A stretch of DNA of 64,000 nucleotides from Lysinibacillus sp. BPa_S21 (GTDB lineage: Bacteria > Bacillota > Bacilli > Bacillales_A > Planococcaceae), in contig NZ_JALIRS010000002.1 of assembly GCF_023337795.1 (NCBI RefSeq), positions 310,001 to 374,000 of the forward strand, read 5' to 3'. The position numbers and the translations under genes were made by a program. Positions within the stretch are counted from its first letter, which is position 1. Every line of letters begins with the position of its first letter. A model generated the notes under the pieces. That model was not told the origin of the DNA. It ran no database searches and saw nothing but the letters and a program-made list of their open reading frames with translations. Positions 15,087 through 24,772 of the stretch are shown here, one piece after another.

Positions 15087-16247
15087 TTACCGCCTAACTT
15101 CCCCACTAATCTGACTCAACTCTTGCTTAATCTTTTGTATCAATGTCGGTCTATTATTACCAAATGTAGCTTCAATACTAAATCCACCTGTCTCATAAAT
15201 CTCCTTAATATCAGTAATACGAGCATCCATTGTTATGCCCCAACTGATATTTTGAATAGTGGTAACATCACCAAGGTCATAATCCTTTTGATACTTAAAA
15301 GGGCTATTGGTTAATATCTGTCCTTCGAAGTATTCTTCTTGCATAAGTTCACCGAGCTTTTGTTGCCCACGATCAGTTAAAGCTTTAATGACTTGTTGCT
15401 CTGGTAATGGATTATCGTCATCGTCGGTTTCTGAAATATCACGAGCGTCGATAAATTCCTCATGTCGATTGATACCAGTTCCAATTCCAATGCCAGCAAC
15501 TTCGATTACTGTTCTTTCTACACCTTCACCTTGTCCTGCCACTATTGCTACATTTTTATAATTGAGCTCGCTTTGTACATATTGTAATGATTTTAACGAT
15601 TCAAATTGTGGACTGAAAATTACAGGTGGATTGATAGATTGTCCAGCAACTAAGTTACGGCCTTCCACAATATCGAATACCCATTTCTTATTTCTAATAT
15701 CCAATATTACATCCCAACCTAATCCACTAGCTAATGATATAGTGGACATTTCTTCTGCAACATTTTTAAAGCGTGAAGAATAATGATCTATATGAATGCC
15801 ACGCCGCTTGTCAGTTGCAATAACTAACTGTGGTATTTTACGTCTTTTATCAACCGGATTTACTAGATGATTGTTAATGTAGTGCTTCATCACTGTTTCA
15901 GAGCTTCCACTACGATTATCATAAGCCGTATGCTCTGGTGGCATTGTAATACGCTGTGCAATGATTGATTTAAGAGCATAACCTTTTATGAGCCAGTTTT
16001 CCGTTATCTTGCCGTTTTCATCAAGATCGATTTCTCGGTGCTTAATAATAAAAACCTTATTCAAGTCTGTTCCGACCAAAATAAGGTTACCTTTTAACAA
16101 TGTATCTGCGTATTTTTTGTAACGGTTAATACGTAGTTCAATTCCACCAATGCCATGAAAGCTACGATTAAAAAACATAGATTCATAGTTGTCTATTTCA
16201 CCTAATATGTCCATGCCTAGTGATAAAATGCGAATGGGCTTTTTCAT
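15087..16247 (-). CDS. phage structural protein, ReqiPepy6 Gp37-like
   Basis: A 386-residue protein of the siphovirus Gp37-like family (tail/baseplate-associated, PF14594-type). Typical features are the opening PIRILSLGMDILGEIDNYES, the RSFHGIGGIELRINR motif, GYALKSIIAQRI, and the C-terminal GITMDARITDIKEI. It appears complete, with start ATG at 16247. It is the only intact virion gene of the outer element; head, packaging and most tail genes are absent, so the prophage cannot make particles. A truncated second copy of its 3' end is at 8400-8652. Confidence 0.75.
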   Translation of the reverse strand: MKKPIRILSLGMDILGEIDNYESMFFNRSFHGIGGIELRINRYKKYADTLLKGNLILVGTDLNKVFIIKHREIDLDENGKITENWLIKGYALKSIIAQRITMPPEHTAYDNRSGSSETVMKHYINNHLVNPVDKRRKIPQLVIATDKRRGIHIDHYSSRFKNVAEEMSTISLASGLGWDVILDIRNKKWVFDIVEGRNLVAGQSINPPVIFSPQFESLKSLQYVQSELNYKNVAIVAGQGEGVERTVIEVAGIGIGTGINRHEEFIDARDISETDDDDNPLPEQQVIKALTDRGQQKLGELMQEEYFEGQILTNSPFKYQKDYDLGDVTTIQNISWGITMDARITDIKEIYETGGFSIEATFGNNRPTLIQKIKQELSQISGEVRR

Positions 16248-16279
16248 GGTTATTCACCTACTTACTTAATATAAAAATA

Positions 16280-16305
16280 CGCTACTCGTTTTGAGTAGCG
16301 CTTTC
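16280..16305 (-). terminator. terminator between membrane protein and Gp37-like gene
   Basis: CGCTACTC (16280-16287) and GAGTAGCG (16293-16300) form a perfect stem with a five-base loop. The minus-strand run-out is TATTTTTATATT. Confidence 0.65.
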
Positions 16306-16348
16306 TGAACAATATGGAACAATTAAAATAATTATTTCCTTGTTCATT

Positions 16349-16954
16349 CTAAAATTCTTTGGATACCTTTTGGTTATTATAGATTACTAATAAAAAACTA
16401 CTAATAATAGTAAATACCAATGAACAAATACCTCCAAATTGTATTATGGTAACTCCATCAAATCCTTCGTTTGATATATAAAAGGCAAGTAATAGATACC
16501 CAACAACTGCCCCAAGAAACCAACTCACCGGGTGTTTGAATTTTTCTCCAAATATTTTTTCTTCTTTATTCAATTTCTTTGTTAATTCCTTTTGCTTAAC
16601 ATTTTTAAGCTCAAAATACCTATATTTGTGCTTGTCTCTGGAAGCTAGAATAGTCGATTTATTCACCGCTCTTTCGATTTTCCAAGTATCCCCTTTTTCA
16701 TCTGTAAAGAAAAAAGATACTTTTAAACACCATATATGAATTATTGTATATATAATTGAAGCAACTACTATACCTATAAATAATATTATAATAGGTAAGC
16801 CAAATAGAAAAATATAGTCGAAAGTTATTTTATCGGAGGCTGTTAAAATAAAACAATAAAATAAACCTATTAGAATACTTAACAAAGATAAATTCGACAA
16901 AAAAATACCCAGTCTCTTCGAAAGTGGTAAAAAAACTTTCTCTACTGATTGCAT
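16349..16954 (-). CDS. four-helix membrane protein of unknown function
   Basis: About 201 residues from the Met at 16954. Two membrane helices (LSILIGLFYCFILTA, LFGLPIIILFIGIVVASIIYTIIHIW) are followed by a basic cytoplasmic loop (FFTDEKGDTWKIERAVNK...KKLNKEEKIFGEKF). Two more helices and a short tail complete it. The frame stays open upstream to 17077 and into the integrase, without a clear ribosome site, so the 5' end may have been cut by the same deletion that truncated the integrase. No family is recognised. A position beside the integrase suggests a lysogeny or immunity gene, without further proof. Confidence 0.5.
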   Translation of the reverse strand: MQSVEKVFLPLSKRLGIFLSNLSLLSILIGLFYCFILTASDKITFDYIFLFGLPIIILFIGIVVASIIYTIIHIWCLKVSFFFTDEKGDTWKIERAVNKSTILASRDKHKYRYFELKNVKQKELTKKLNKEEKIFGEKFKHPVSWFLGAVVGYLLLAFYISNEGFDGVTIIQFGGICSLVFTIISSFLLVIYNNQKVSKEF

Positions 16955-17001
16955 TGTAAAAGCGTCAATTCCAGCTTTAAAAAATAGAAATACTAGTAGA
17001 T

Positions 17002-17832
17002 GTGGTGTTCTTCGTTGGAGATTTGCAGAAGAAAAAACGTAGGTTAGATGAACAAGAAGGCGAATTGGCGTCTTCAACTGTCCATAACATTTACAAAGCG
17101 TTTGCTAGTATTATGAACGTTGCTGTCCAGTGGGATCTGATTGAAGAAAGTCCGTGTAAAAATGTAAAGTTACCAAAACTGAAATATGAAGAAGGTACAG
17201 CATATAACGCTGAACAAGTTAAATTGTTGTTTGAACGATTAAACAGTCGTGAAACTGCCGAAAAAAGATTATTGGTTGAACTTGCTGTAGTAAGTGCCGC
17301 GCGCCAAGGTGAATTAGTGGCCATAGAAGAAAAACATTTAAATACTGAAAGTAATACTCTTTTAATAGAACAAGCTTTAGTTAATTTAACTGGAGAAGGA
17401 ATTGTTGTAAAAGAGACAAAAGGAAAAAGAAAACGTGTAGTAACTATTCCAACGAACATAATGAATGATTTAGTTACTCTTGCTGCAGTTAAAAAATATC
17501 AACTAGAAGAGGCTGGCGATGAACGAGAATGGAATGAACATTTTTTTCTCTTCTCAAATGAATTCGGTAAACCCTATCGCCCTGATTCAATAAGTCAATG
17601 GTGGGACCGTTTTATGAAAAGAAATCCTGACTTACCTAGAATACGTTTCCATGATCTACGCCACACTTCAGCAACTTTATTAATTCATGCTGGAGAACAC
17701 CCAAAGGTTATTCAATCAAGATTAGGTCATTCAAACATTACAACAACAATGAATACCTATGGACATCTTTTACAAGAAACGGACCAACGAGCTAGTTCTC
17801 ATTTTGATAAACTTTTTGATGATAAAGAGTGA
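17002..17832 (+). pseudogene. tyrosine integrase, N-terminally truncated (YdcL/Tn916-Int family)
   Basis: The C-terminal catalytic domain is complete: Arg in SAARQGEL, Lys in the KETKGKRKR region, HDLRHTSATLL, LGHSNITTT and the nucleophile in MNTYGH. The core-binding domain is only partly present (from DLQKKKRRLDEQEGELASSTVHNIYKAF). The arm-binding domain and the first half of the core-binding domain, roughly 110 residues, are missing. Homology appears to begin about 17010, inside sequence shared head-to-head with the membrane-protein frame, so there is no room for a promoter. The stop codon lies seven bases before the GGGCACC repeats and about 100 bases before tRNA-Arg, the normal place for the integrase of this element. 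Probably non-functional. Confidence 0.75.
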
Positions 17833-17839
17833 TTTGGGC

Positions 17840-18000
<161 letters not shown>

Positions 18001-18042
18001 ATGATGTTATTTTTTATGTAATCCATATGAAGGACAATATTT

Positions 18043-18071
18043 ATTATATGTGCTTTTTATCATAAAGTCAA
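18043..18071 (-). promoter_or_regulatory. sigma-A promoter of tRNA-Arg
   Basis: On the minus strand TTGACT (18071-18066), a 17-base spacer and a perfect TATAAT (18048-18043) lie about 40 bases ahead of the tRNA. Confidence 0.8.
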
Positions 18072-18195
18072 CATTAATTTTACTATGAAGGCAAGGTTTG
18101 CCTCATTATTATTATTATATGATTTCCTGTACCCCATTATGCCCTCTTTCGACTCTACTTTTGCTAATGAAAAGCAAAAAACTGAAGGAAGGAAT

Positions 18196-18527
18196 ATGTT
18201 GAATGACTTAGTAGTCGTCGTAACTGGTTGCACAAGGGATTGGCAATGGCATTAAACTTGAGTATGCACGAAATGGTGCCAATGTTGTTATTACCAATAT
18301 AAATAAAGAATTAGGCAAAGCAAATAAAAAAATATTTACTCGCGCAAGGTTATTAGTTTTTTTGTTCAAACCGATGTTACGAAAGAACAGGACATCGTTT
18401 CTTTAAAAGTTGTTAATCATTTTGGTACTATTCATATTTTAATTAATAATGCGGGGAAATTTCAACATAAATCTTTTTATTTATCTAACTGCTGCTGGAG
18501 GGATATCGAAGAAAATGATGGATGAAA
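18196..18527 (+). pseudogene. short-chain dehydrogenase/reductase relic
   Basis: The start (ATG 18196 after AAGGAAGG) gives DLVVVVTGCTR, the beginning of a Rossmann fold. A frameshift follows at the GxxxGIG loop, then GIKLEYARNGANVVITNINKEL, another shift, and TDVTKEQDI...VNHFGTIHILINNAG, the NNAG motif of classical SDRs. The catalytic Tyr-x3-Lys half is absent. The fragments are in the right order, so this is a decayed SDR gene and not expressed as an enzyme. Confidence 0.75.
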
Positions 18528-18628
18528 AATAGCCATCTTCACTCCTTTCAAAAAATTGTTCTTTCATATATGGAAATACCTAAGAGTATTCTACAGTAGA
18601 ATGAAAAACTAAAGGGAGTGGATATACA

Positions 18629-19294
18629 TTGTACCCAAATTCAACTGGATATTACGCTAGTCCTTTAAGTGCGTTATATAAAGATACTTCCACACAATAT
18701 ACTGCACCAGTTCGCCATTTTTTATTGCCGCAGCACGATCATCGTCGCTTTATCAGTAGAGCTGAAGCAGATTTTATGGCAATGAATCGTTTGTTATGGA
18801 TGGAGCATGTCAATTGGACGAGAATGACGATTATTAGTATTGTCTTTGGCTTACCTGATTTGCCCTTTGTGCAGGAACGACTGTTACGGAATGCGACGGA
18901 CTTAGGCAATTGTTTACGTCCATTTTACGGTGACCAAATTGCTGATCGTTATGCTGAGCTGATTAAAGAACATCTTCTTATTGCTGCGCAGTTAGTAACT
19001 GCAGCTGCCAAAGGAGATACAGCAACAGCGGATGCAAAGGAAAAGGAATGGTATCGTAACGCTGACGACATTGCCATATTTTTAAATCAAATAAATCCAT
19101 ACTTGAGTATGGAGGCAGTACAAAAAATGTTCTACACACATTTAGCTTTAACAAAACAAGAAGCCGTGACTATGATTCAGAAAAACTATCAAGAGGATGT
19201 TCAAGTTTTTGACGACATTGAGGCAGAGGCACTTGCAATGTCGGATATGATTGCAAGCGCCATTGTCATGCAATTTTATTATCTCTTTTATTAA
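18629..19294 (+). CDS. conserved helical protein of unknown function, 221 aa
   Basis: The start is TTG 18629 behind AAAGGGAG. The product begins YPNSTGYYASPLSALY, then RHFLLPQHDHRRFISRAEADFMAMNRLLWMEHVNWTRMTIISIVFGLPD, and continues all-helical to its end. Relatives in Bacillus are often labelled 'acetylglutamate kinase' (recalled), but no amino-acid kinase motifs are visible and I regard that label as wrong. The His-rich region (QHDHRR, WMEHVNW) and paired helices could bind metal or haem. Its role is unknown. It stands alone between the SDR relic and a convergent gene. Confidence 0.7.
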   Translation: MYPNSTGYYASPLSALYKDTSTQYTAPVRHFLLPQHDHRRFISRAEADFMAMNRLLWMEHVNWTRMTIISIVFGLPDLPFVQERLLRNATDLGNCLRPFYGDQIADRYAELIKEHLLIAAQLVTAAAKGDTATADAKEKEWYRNADDIAIFLNQINPYLSMEAVQKMFYTHLALTKQEAVTMIQKNYQEDVQVFDDIEAEALAMSDMIASAIVMQFYYLFY

Positions 19295-19308
19295 CGTAAA
19301 TGAATCGG

Positions 19309-19998
19309 TTACTTCTGTTCCAAAATTGGCGAGAAAATTCTAGCCTGTTTCCTCTTCGAATAATGGGCAATAGGTTGAATGCCTTGTATAGATTCCTTCA
19401 CAAATGGAGCTAGTGTATTGCTTTCAATGTTAATGTGGACTCGTTGTAGCTGCCATGGCAAATGATCTATATCAATGCGAAATAAAGAATTTTTCCATTT
19501 CGACCAAGAATGATAACGTTCCACTAACCATTTATCAAAGGTAGAACTAATTATTTCACCGGCAATCGGTTGATATGAAATTTTGAACCTTTCTGCCCGT
19601 GCACCGTGATATAAACTTGAAGACGAAAAATAGTTCTCTTTTTGCTTTATAGATATTTTAGAATAGCGATATGATAAACCGCCCTTTGTAGCTAGTTGTA
19701 CTATAAAACGATTCGTTACATCTGAATTTATGAAATAGACTCCTTTCATGCCGTTATATGTAACATATGTCCGGACATTTAGCTGCAAATAGGAATCTAC
19801 TCCAGGTAATGGTGGCAGACATCTTAGTCGTTGTCCTTTCACTTTAAAAAGGACAGCACTAAGCCAAGCGTTATTTTCATAGAGGTCCAGTTGTAACTCT
19901 TGCGGAATGTGCTGCTCTAAATCCTTCGGTGATACTGGCCAATGTAGAAACAACACATCCTGCCAAATTTGCGTCAAAATCCACGATTTACTCCACAT
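19309..19998 (-). CDS. YqjF-like DUF2071 protein
   Basis: A 229-residue protein of the YqjF/DUF2071 family: WILTQIWQDVLFLHWPVSPKDLEQHIPQ at the start, then WLSAVLFKVKGQRLRCLPPLPGVDSYLQLNVRTYVTYNGMKGVYFINSDV. The latter is the family hallmark ('LNVRTYV...G..GVYF'). Members have an acetoacetate-decarboxylase-like barrel and unknown function. I chose the Met at 19998 because AAAGGAG lies eight bases upstream; the frame continues further without a site. Confidence 0.85.
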   Translation of the reverse strand: MWSKSWILTQIWQDVLFLHWPVSPKDLEQHIPQELQLDLYENNAWLSAVLFKVKGQRLRCLPPLPGVDSYLQLNVRTYVTYNGMKGVYFINSDVTNRFIVQLATKGGLSYRYSKISIKQKENYFSSSSLYHGARAERFKISYQPIAGEIISSTFDKWLVERYHSWSKWKNSLFRIDIDHLPWQLQRVHINIESNTLAPFVKESIQGIQPIAHYSKRKQARIFSPILEQK

Positions 19999-20059
19999 AA
20001 AATAACTCCTTTCTGTAGTTAAATTCTTTCCTACAAAGGAGTTATTCAAACGAACATGA

Positions 20060-20224
20060 CTATTTTTGTTCTGAATCTAACATTTCTTTTTCCACATATC
20101 GGTAATACAGATTGCGCAATTCCGATTCTTTATAATTGCCTAAATGACTTTTATATTGTGGATGCACCAACATACCATGATCTCGAAGTTGCTTCACAAA
20201 CCAACCTTTTGAATACTTATGCAT
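20060..20224 (-). CDS. small DUF2639-like (YflJ family) protein, 54 aa
   Basis: The product begins MHKYSKGWFVKQLRDHGMLVHPQ and ends LRNLYYRYVEKEMLDSEQK. The 'YSKGW(F/Y)V..L...G...HP' opening and 'LRNLYY' tail match the short YflJ-type proteins of spore formers (recalled). A good ribosome site (GAGAAGGAG) precedes it. Function unknown. Confidence 0.7.
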   Translation of the reverse strand: MHKYSKGWFVKQLRDHGMLVHPQYKSHLGNYKESELRNLYYRYVEKEMLDSEQK

Positions 20225-20299
20225 TGTACACATTCTCCTTCTCTAATCTTCATACATAGCGTATGCTCAGGAATTTGTGTAGTGACAATTTTTCAAAAT

Positions 20300-20328
20300 A
20301 AAAAAACGAAGAAATTATCCTTCGTTTT
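20300..20328 (-). terminator. intrinsic terminator
   Basis: AAAACGAAG (20303-20311) and CTTCGTTTT (20320-20328) form a perfect stem with an eight-base loop; the T-run is on the minus strand. No gene now ends here from the right, only repeat sequence. Confidence 0.6.
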
Positions 20329-20392
20329 CATACTGTTAAATAATCAAAATGGGTCTAGGTAATTTTGGTGAATGTTATTCCTTTAATAAGAG

Positions 20393-20520
20393 TGATTTCC
20401 GTTCCAGGCTACTCGCTTTCCTGTGGGCGAGCGTCGAGCCGCTTCCTACGCTTACGCTGCGTGCAGGGTCTCGCCTGTCTCGCTTTCCCACGGGAGTCGA
20501 GTAGCCTTCCACTCCAATCA
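20393..20520. repeat. short palindromic intergenic repeat, family 1 relative
   Basis: Opens GTGATTTCCGTTCC and closes CCACTCCAATCA. Between these, GGCTACTCG and CGAGTAGCC form a long interrupted palindrome. The same opening and closing words frame the larger repeats at 58335 and 59838. No coding frame. Confidence 0.65.
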
Positions 20521-20760
20521 GCAATACTGTAGAACTTTTATAAACTTTATACATTTCAAAAGTGAACCCTATTACTTCTCTCCATAATCAACAGAAAAGA
20601 CTTATTACGCAATTGTACACCTGTTAATTCTAACGCTTTGCTCCCGCATATAAATTGCTGCCACTACGTTAGAACTACCTTTCGCACAAAAACCTCTATT
20701 CCAAAATTCCTTCTTTTATTGCCATAAATTAGAGAATGTCCTATGCACGCTATGTGAAAT

Positions 20761-21110
20761 GGTTGATTGTAGTGGGAGACTGAGCGACTCCTTGGGGATT
20801 AGCGTCACAGATAAGACCCTGCAGCGAGCAACGCGAGTGAAGCGGGAGGGGGACGAAGGCTAAAGGCATCACGTCCTGTGATAACGCCTTCGTGACCAAC
20901 ATCGTGCTGTTGCTGTCGCTGCGCTTTCGCACAAGCAAAACCCTCTGCTGCCGCTGCGTTAACACTACGCTTTCGCGCAAAAGACATCTGTTGCCCCGAC
21001 GCCCCCAGGAAGCTCTGCTCTGCGCGAAAGCGAAGCGTCAGCGGCAATGTTTTATCTGTGCGAAAGCGAAGCGACAGCAACAAAGCGCTCAGTCGGAACG
21101 GGAATCAACC
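20761..21110. repeat. family 1 intergenic repeat, copy A (forward)
   Basis: Bounded by GGTTGATT and AATCAACC. The core has GACTCCTTGGGGATTAG, AAAGGCATCACGTCCTGTG, CGCCTTCGTGACCAAC and several GCGAAAGCGAAGCGACAGC-type words. The same words recur in order in copies B, C and D. Short open frames inside are in the repeat and not genes. Confidence 0.8.
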
Positions 21111-21171
21111 CTTCATTTTTGCCGAAGGGCTATACTAGCGCATTAATTTCATTGACACAATAATTTCCAAC

Positions 21172-22632
21172 TTATGTGCCACAAAACGTTCGATATGGTT
21201 GGTTAGATGGTGTTGGCAATGTTGCATATTCCTGCTGCTCCTTACAATGTGCAAAAGGTTGCGCAAGAGCTTCTAATAATCGCTCCATTACGCTATAGTC
21301 TCCGTGTTCAACTGCTGCCTCTAATGCTTCTTCTACCCGATGATTCCGTGGAATAATAGCTGGATTATGGTCACGCATCAATTGTTGGGACATATCTTTT
21401 GTTTCCTGCTGTCTTTCTAATCTTGCAAGCCAATTCTTATGCCATTCTTTAAATTCATTTGTACTAAAGAACGTTGAGTCTTCAAATTTATTGAATGTTA
21501 ATGCGATAAAAGTATTCGTGTAGTCTGCTTGATGTTGCTGCATTAACTGTAGCAGTTCTTCAATGAGTTCCCCGTCCTGCTCTTCTGCGTTAAATAGCCC
21601 AAGCTTTGCTCGCATACCTTCTAGCCAGTTTGCATAATACAGCTGAGGATATTGCTTTAGAGTCTCTTGAGCTATGTGGATAGCCTCTTCTTGATCTTCA
21701 TGGATTAACGGTATTAATGATTCAGCAAATCGCGTTAAATTCCATCCTCCGATATTAGGTTGGTTGCCAAATGCATAACGGCCTTGTCGATCAATCGAGC
21801 TAAACACAGTCGCTGGATCATAAGTATCCATGAAAGCGCAAGGACCATAATCAATCGTCTCACCGCTAATCGTCATATTATCTGTGTTCATGACTCCATG
21901 AATAAAACCAACTAGCTGCCATTTTGCAATGAGAGATGCTTGTTTCTTTATCACTTCCTGTAGTAGGGTTACATAACGATTTTGTGCTTCATCAACATTA
22001 GTAAAATGACGTTCAAAAGCATAATCCGCCAATGCTTTTAGCTCCTCATCTGATCCAAAGTTCGCTGCATACTGAAAAGTTCCTACTCGTAAATGACTGC
22101 TTGCAATACGTGTTAACACTGCACCAGGGAGCTCTGTTTCACGAAGGATCGTTTCGCCTGTAGTCACTACAGCTAAACTTCGTGTAGTTGGAATGCCAAG
22201 TGCGTACATAGCTTCGCTAATAATATATTCACGTAGCATTGGACTAAGTGTTGCTCTGCCATCTCCGCCGCGAGAATACGGCGTTCTTCCTGAGCCTTTA
22301 AGCGCGATGTCAAAACGTTCATGATTTGGTGTTAGTTGTTCACCTAACAATAATGCTCTGCCGTCTCCTAGCATATTAAAATGACCAAATTGATGCCCTG
22401 CATAAGCTTGTGCAATGGGTTTACCACCAGTTGGGGTGTTGTTTCCCGCAAAAATTGCTACCGCTTCCTCGCTTTTCAGAGCATTACTGTTTAATCCAAG
22501 TGACTTTGCAACTGATTCATTTAATATGATTAACTTTGGCGAACGAACTGGGTTTAACTGAATTGATGTGTAAAAAATGTTTGGTAGGTGGGTATAGCTA
22601 TTATCAAAATTCCATCCTATTGTATGTTCCAT
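21172..22632 (-). CDS. selO: protein adenylyltransferase SelO (YdiU/UPF0061)
   Basis: A 486-residue pseudokinase-fold enzyme that transfers AMP from ATP onto Ser/Thr/Tyr of target proteins; in Escherichia coli it acts in redox stress (recalled). Visible landmarks are [44 protein letters not shown] (nucleotide-binding Lys/Arg), [25 protein letters not shown] (metal-binding Asn and Asp) and [12 protein letters not shown]. The length is normal. The C-terminus (YRTFCGT) keeps a Cys near where selenocysteine occurs in some members. ATG follows AAAGGAG. It stands alone, followed by family 1 repeats. Confidence 0.92.
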   Translation of the reverse strand: MEHTIGWNFDNSYTHLPNIFYTSIQLNPVRSPKLIILNESVAKSLGLNSNALKSEEAVAIFAGNNTPTGGKPIAQAYAGHQFGHFNMLGDGRALLLGEQLTPNHERFDIALKGSGRTPYSRGGDGRATLSPMLREYIISEAMYALGIPTTRSLAVVTTGETILRETELPGAVLTRIASSHLRVGTFQYAANFGSDEELKALADYAFERHFTNVDEAQNRYVTLLQEVIKKQASLIAKWQLVGFIHGVMNTDNMTISGETIDYGPCAFMDTYDPATVFSSIDRQGRYAFGNQPNIGGWNLTRFAESLIPLIHEDQEEAIHIAQETLKQYPQLYYANWLEGMRAKLGLFNAEEQDGELIEELLQLMQQHQADYTNTFIALTFNKFEDSTFFSTNEFKEWHKNWLARLERQQETKDMSQQLMRDHNPAIIPRNHRVEEALEAAVEHGDYSVMERLLEALAQPFAHCKEQQEYATLPTPSNQPYRTFCGT

Positions 22633-22730
22633 GTTTTCTCCTTTGTAACGTTTATATTTATTTTTTCTCCTTCATCCTAAACAATTCATAGCCATTTTTA
22701 CCATTTACTCTTCACCGATTACGCTAGAAA

Positions 22731-22776
22731 AACAAAAAACGCTTAGAGTTTTTAAAACTTAAGCGTTTTTGTTTTA
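22731..22776. terminator. terminator of the racE-rph-ysnAB side, bidirectional
   Basis: AAAAACGCTTAGAGTTTT pairs with AAAACTTAAGCGTTTTT, with T-runs on both strands, directly after the phosphodiesterase stop codon. Confidence 0.8.
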
Positions 22777-23280
22777 TCATTTTCGCATAAACTTATGGGT
22801 TGAAATAGGGCTATTATCATCCGTAAAGAACTTAACTTCAAAATACGTGTCTTTAGTCTCTACAAGGGCAAAGCTTTTTTCTATACGACCACGCGGTTTT
22901 AATAAGCTTCCCGGATTTAAAAATAACACATCATCAATCATTTCGGCCCCAAGAATATGAGAGTGACCAAAGCAAGCAATTTGTGCGTTTACCTCTTTGG
23001 CGCGATAGGATAATGACAAGATCGAGGTTTTCACATTGAATAAATGACCATGTGTTACAAAGACTGTGATGTCCGCTAAATCGAATACCTCTTCATTCGG
23101 AAAAGCTTTATCGATATCACAATTTCCTCGAACTTTCTTCATACCATCCAATGCTTTATGGGAGAAAGGAAGCTCACTATCTCCACAATGAATGAAAGCA
23201 TCAGCATTAGGGTAAAAGCTACGAACTTTTTCAATCACATTACTATCGCCATGTGTATCACTCATGACCAGTATTTGCAT
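22777..23280 (-). CDS. ysnB: YfcE/MJ0936-type metallophosphoesterase (YsnB)
   Basis: A 167-residue calcineurin-like phosphoesterase. Metal-binding motifs are VMSDTHGD (1), HCGDSE (2), VRGNCD (3, GNxD/GNCD variant), THGH (4) and FGHSH (5), which give a two-metal centre. The natural substrate is unknown; members hydrolyse phosphodiesters in vitro. The ATG at 23280 follows AGAGGTG; a GTG three codons upstream is less well placed. It starts 13 bases after the ITPase gene ends, in the conserved rph-ysnA-ysnB order. Confidence 0.9.
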   Translation of the reverse strand: MQILVMSDTHGDSNVIEKVRSFYPNADAFIHCGDSELPFSHKALDGMKKVRGNCDIDKAFPNEEVFDLADITVFVTHGHLFNVKTSILSLSYRAKEVNAQIACFGHSHILGAEMIDDVLFLNPGSLLKPRGRIEKSFALVETKDTYFEVKFFTDDNSPISTHKFMRK

Positions 23281-23292
23281 GGATATCACCTC

Positions 23293-23886
23293 TTATTTTA
23301 TAAGATTAGGTAATTGTTCCTTCAACTTACGAATAGCATTCCCGCGGTGGGAAATTGCCCCCTTTTCATCGGCTGTTAGCTCTGCCATCATACGGTTTAA
23401 GCTTGGGACAAAGAAGATTGGATCATACCCAAATCCGTTTGTACCACGTTTTTCGTGAGCAATAACACCTTCACAAGTACCAAAAACTGTTGTCGTTTCA
23501 AAATCAGGCCCTGCAATTGCAATGCAACAGCAGAAGCGTGCTGTACGCTTTTCATCCTCGACATTTTTCAGGTTTTCTAATAACTTCACCATGTTTGCTT
23601 CATCATCATGGTCACCAGCATAGCGTGCGGAATAAACACCAGGTTCACCATTTAATGCATCAACAGCTAAGCCACTATCATCAGCAATAACAATTGTGTT
23701 TAACTCTTTTGCCAAGGCCTCTGCCTTTAAGATTGCATTTTCCTTAAAAGTAGTGCCTGTTTCTTCTATTTCCATCTCTGGGGCAACATCAAACATCGTG
23801 ACTACTTCATAGCCAAGTGGACCAAATAACGCTTCGAAATCTTTTGCTTTTCCTTTATTTTTCGTTGCAATGACTACTTGTTTCAT
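23293..23886 (-). CDS. rdgB: XTP/dITP diphosphatase (RdgB/HAM1 family)
   Basis: This enzyme clears XTP, ITP and dITP from the nucleotide pool, releasing pyrophosphate, and so prevents their incorporation into nucleic acid. Motifs are VIATKNKGKAKDFEALF (substrate Lys), ETGTTFKENAILKAEALAKE, VIADDSGLAVDALNGEPGVYSARYAG and a C-terminal FGYDPIF...ISHRGNAIRKL. From the Met at 23886 it is 197 residues, the normal size. The frame extends 12 codons into rph, but the ribosome site (GGGAGG) fits this Met. It is coupled to rph, whose stop is two bases away. Confidence 0.93.
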   Translation of the reverse strand: MKQVVIATKNKGKAKDFEALFGPLGYEVVTMFDVAPEMEIEETGTTFKENAILKAEALAKELNTIVIADDSGLAVDALNGEPGVYSARYAGDHDDEANMVKLLENLKNVEDEKRTARFCCCIAIAGPDFETTTVFGTCEGVIAHEKRGTNGFGYDPIFFVPSLNRMMAELTADEKGAISHRGNAIRKLKEQLPNLIK

Positions 23887-23887
23887 G

Positions 23888-24637
23888 TTATTCATTTCCT
23901 CCCACTTTGTTAGCCAATTCACCTAGTGCCTCTTTTTGAAGGGCAATCAATTGTTGAATGCCTTCTTCACCTAAGCCCAGTAGTTCATTTAACTCTTCAC
24001 GAGAAAAGGTTGCTTCTTCACCTGTCCCTTGCAGCTCAACAAATCGTCCTGCGCCTGTCATGACGATATTCATATCTACAGCAGCAGCGACATCTTCAAC
24101 ATAGTTTAAGTCTAAAATTGCCCCGTGATCCTCAACAATACCAACACTCGTTGCAGCTAAATAGTCTGTCACCGGGAATTTTGCTAATTGCTTCTCTTCT
24201 GCAAGCTTAGCAATTGCCTGTGTCATCGCAACAAACGCTCCTGTAATGGAAGCTGTACGTGTCCCTCCGTCTGCTTGAATGACGTCGCAGTCAATCCACA
24301 CAGTACGCTCACCAAGAGCTTCTAAATCAACGACAGCACGTAATGCACGACCGATTAATCGTTGGATTTCCATTGTGCGGCCATTGACTTTGCCACGAGA
24401 AGATTCACGTGCTGTACGCTGTGCTGTTGCACGAGGTAACATTGAATATTCTGCTGTAATCCATCCTTTGCCTTGTCCACGTAAAAAACCAGGAACCTTA
24501 TCCTCAATCGTTGCTGTGCAAATTACTTTTGTATTGCCTACTTGAATTAATACTGAGCCTTCGGGGTGCAATAGATACTCACTATCTATTTTCACAGGAC
24601 GCAGTGCATCTATATTTCTTCCATCAAATCTTGTCAT
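23888..24637 (-). CDS. rph: ribonuclease PH
   Basis: This phosphorolytic 3'-5' exoribonuclease trims tRNA precursors and takes part in rRNA turnover. At 249 residues from [17 protein letters not shown], it has [24 protein letters not shown], the RNA-binding [14 protein letters not shown] and [32 protein letters not shown]. The phosphate-binding part is [20 protein letters not shown] use the Met at 24637 behind TAGGAGGAACG; an ATG 12 codons earlier lacks a site. It is followed tightly by rdgB. In B. subtilis gerM lies between racE and rph; it is missing here. Confidence 0.95.
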   Translation of the reverse strand: MTRFDGRNIDALRPVKIDSEYLLHPEGSVLIQVGNTKVICTATIEDKVPGFLRGQGKGWITAEYSMLPRATAQRTARESSRGKVNGRTMEIQRLIGRALRAVVDLEALGERTVWIDCDVIQADGGTRTASITGAFVAMTQAIAKLAEEKQLAKFPVTDYLAATSVGIVEDHGAILDLNYVEDVAAAVDMNIVMTGAGRFVELQGTGEEATFSREELNELLGLGEEGIQQLIALQKEALGELANKVGGNE

Positions 24638-24735
24638 ATTTTTCGTTCCTCCTAAAATCTTTCGCGCACTCATCTTAACATAATTTTCACCTTCAAAAAA
24701 GTGCTCGGTCCCTTATGTACAATGCTCAAAAAGGC

Positions 24736-24772
24736 AAAAATCAGCCTAGCCCCTAGCTAAGCTGATTTTTTA
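24736..24772 (-). terminator. racE terminator
   Basis: On the minus strand AAAATCAGCTTAGC pairs with GCTAGGCTGATTTTT around a short G-rich loop, right at the racE stop codon. Confidence 0.8.

Noticed and set aside
18629-19294. Acetylglutamate kinase, a label I recall for relatives
   Set aside because: No glycine-rich nucleotide loop or amino-acid kinase motifs; the protein is all-helical and unlike ArgB.
20750-21146. Several overlapping open frames of 76-92 residues on both strands
   Set aside because: They lie wholly inside a family 1 intergenic repeat; the same sequence recurs at 26.5, 58.4 and 59.9 kb, and the frames are kept open only by its GC-rich stop-poor words. No ribosome sites.
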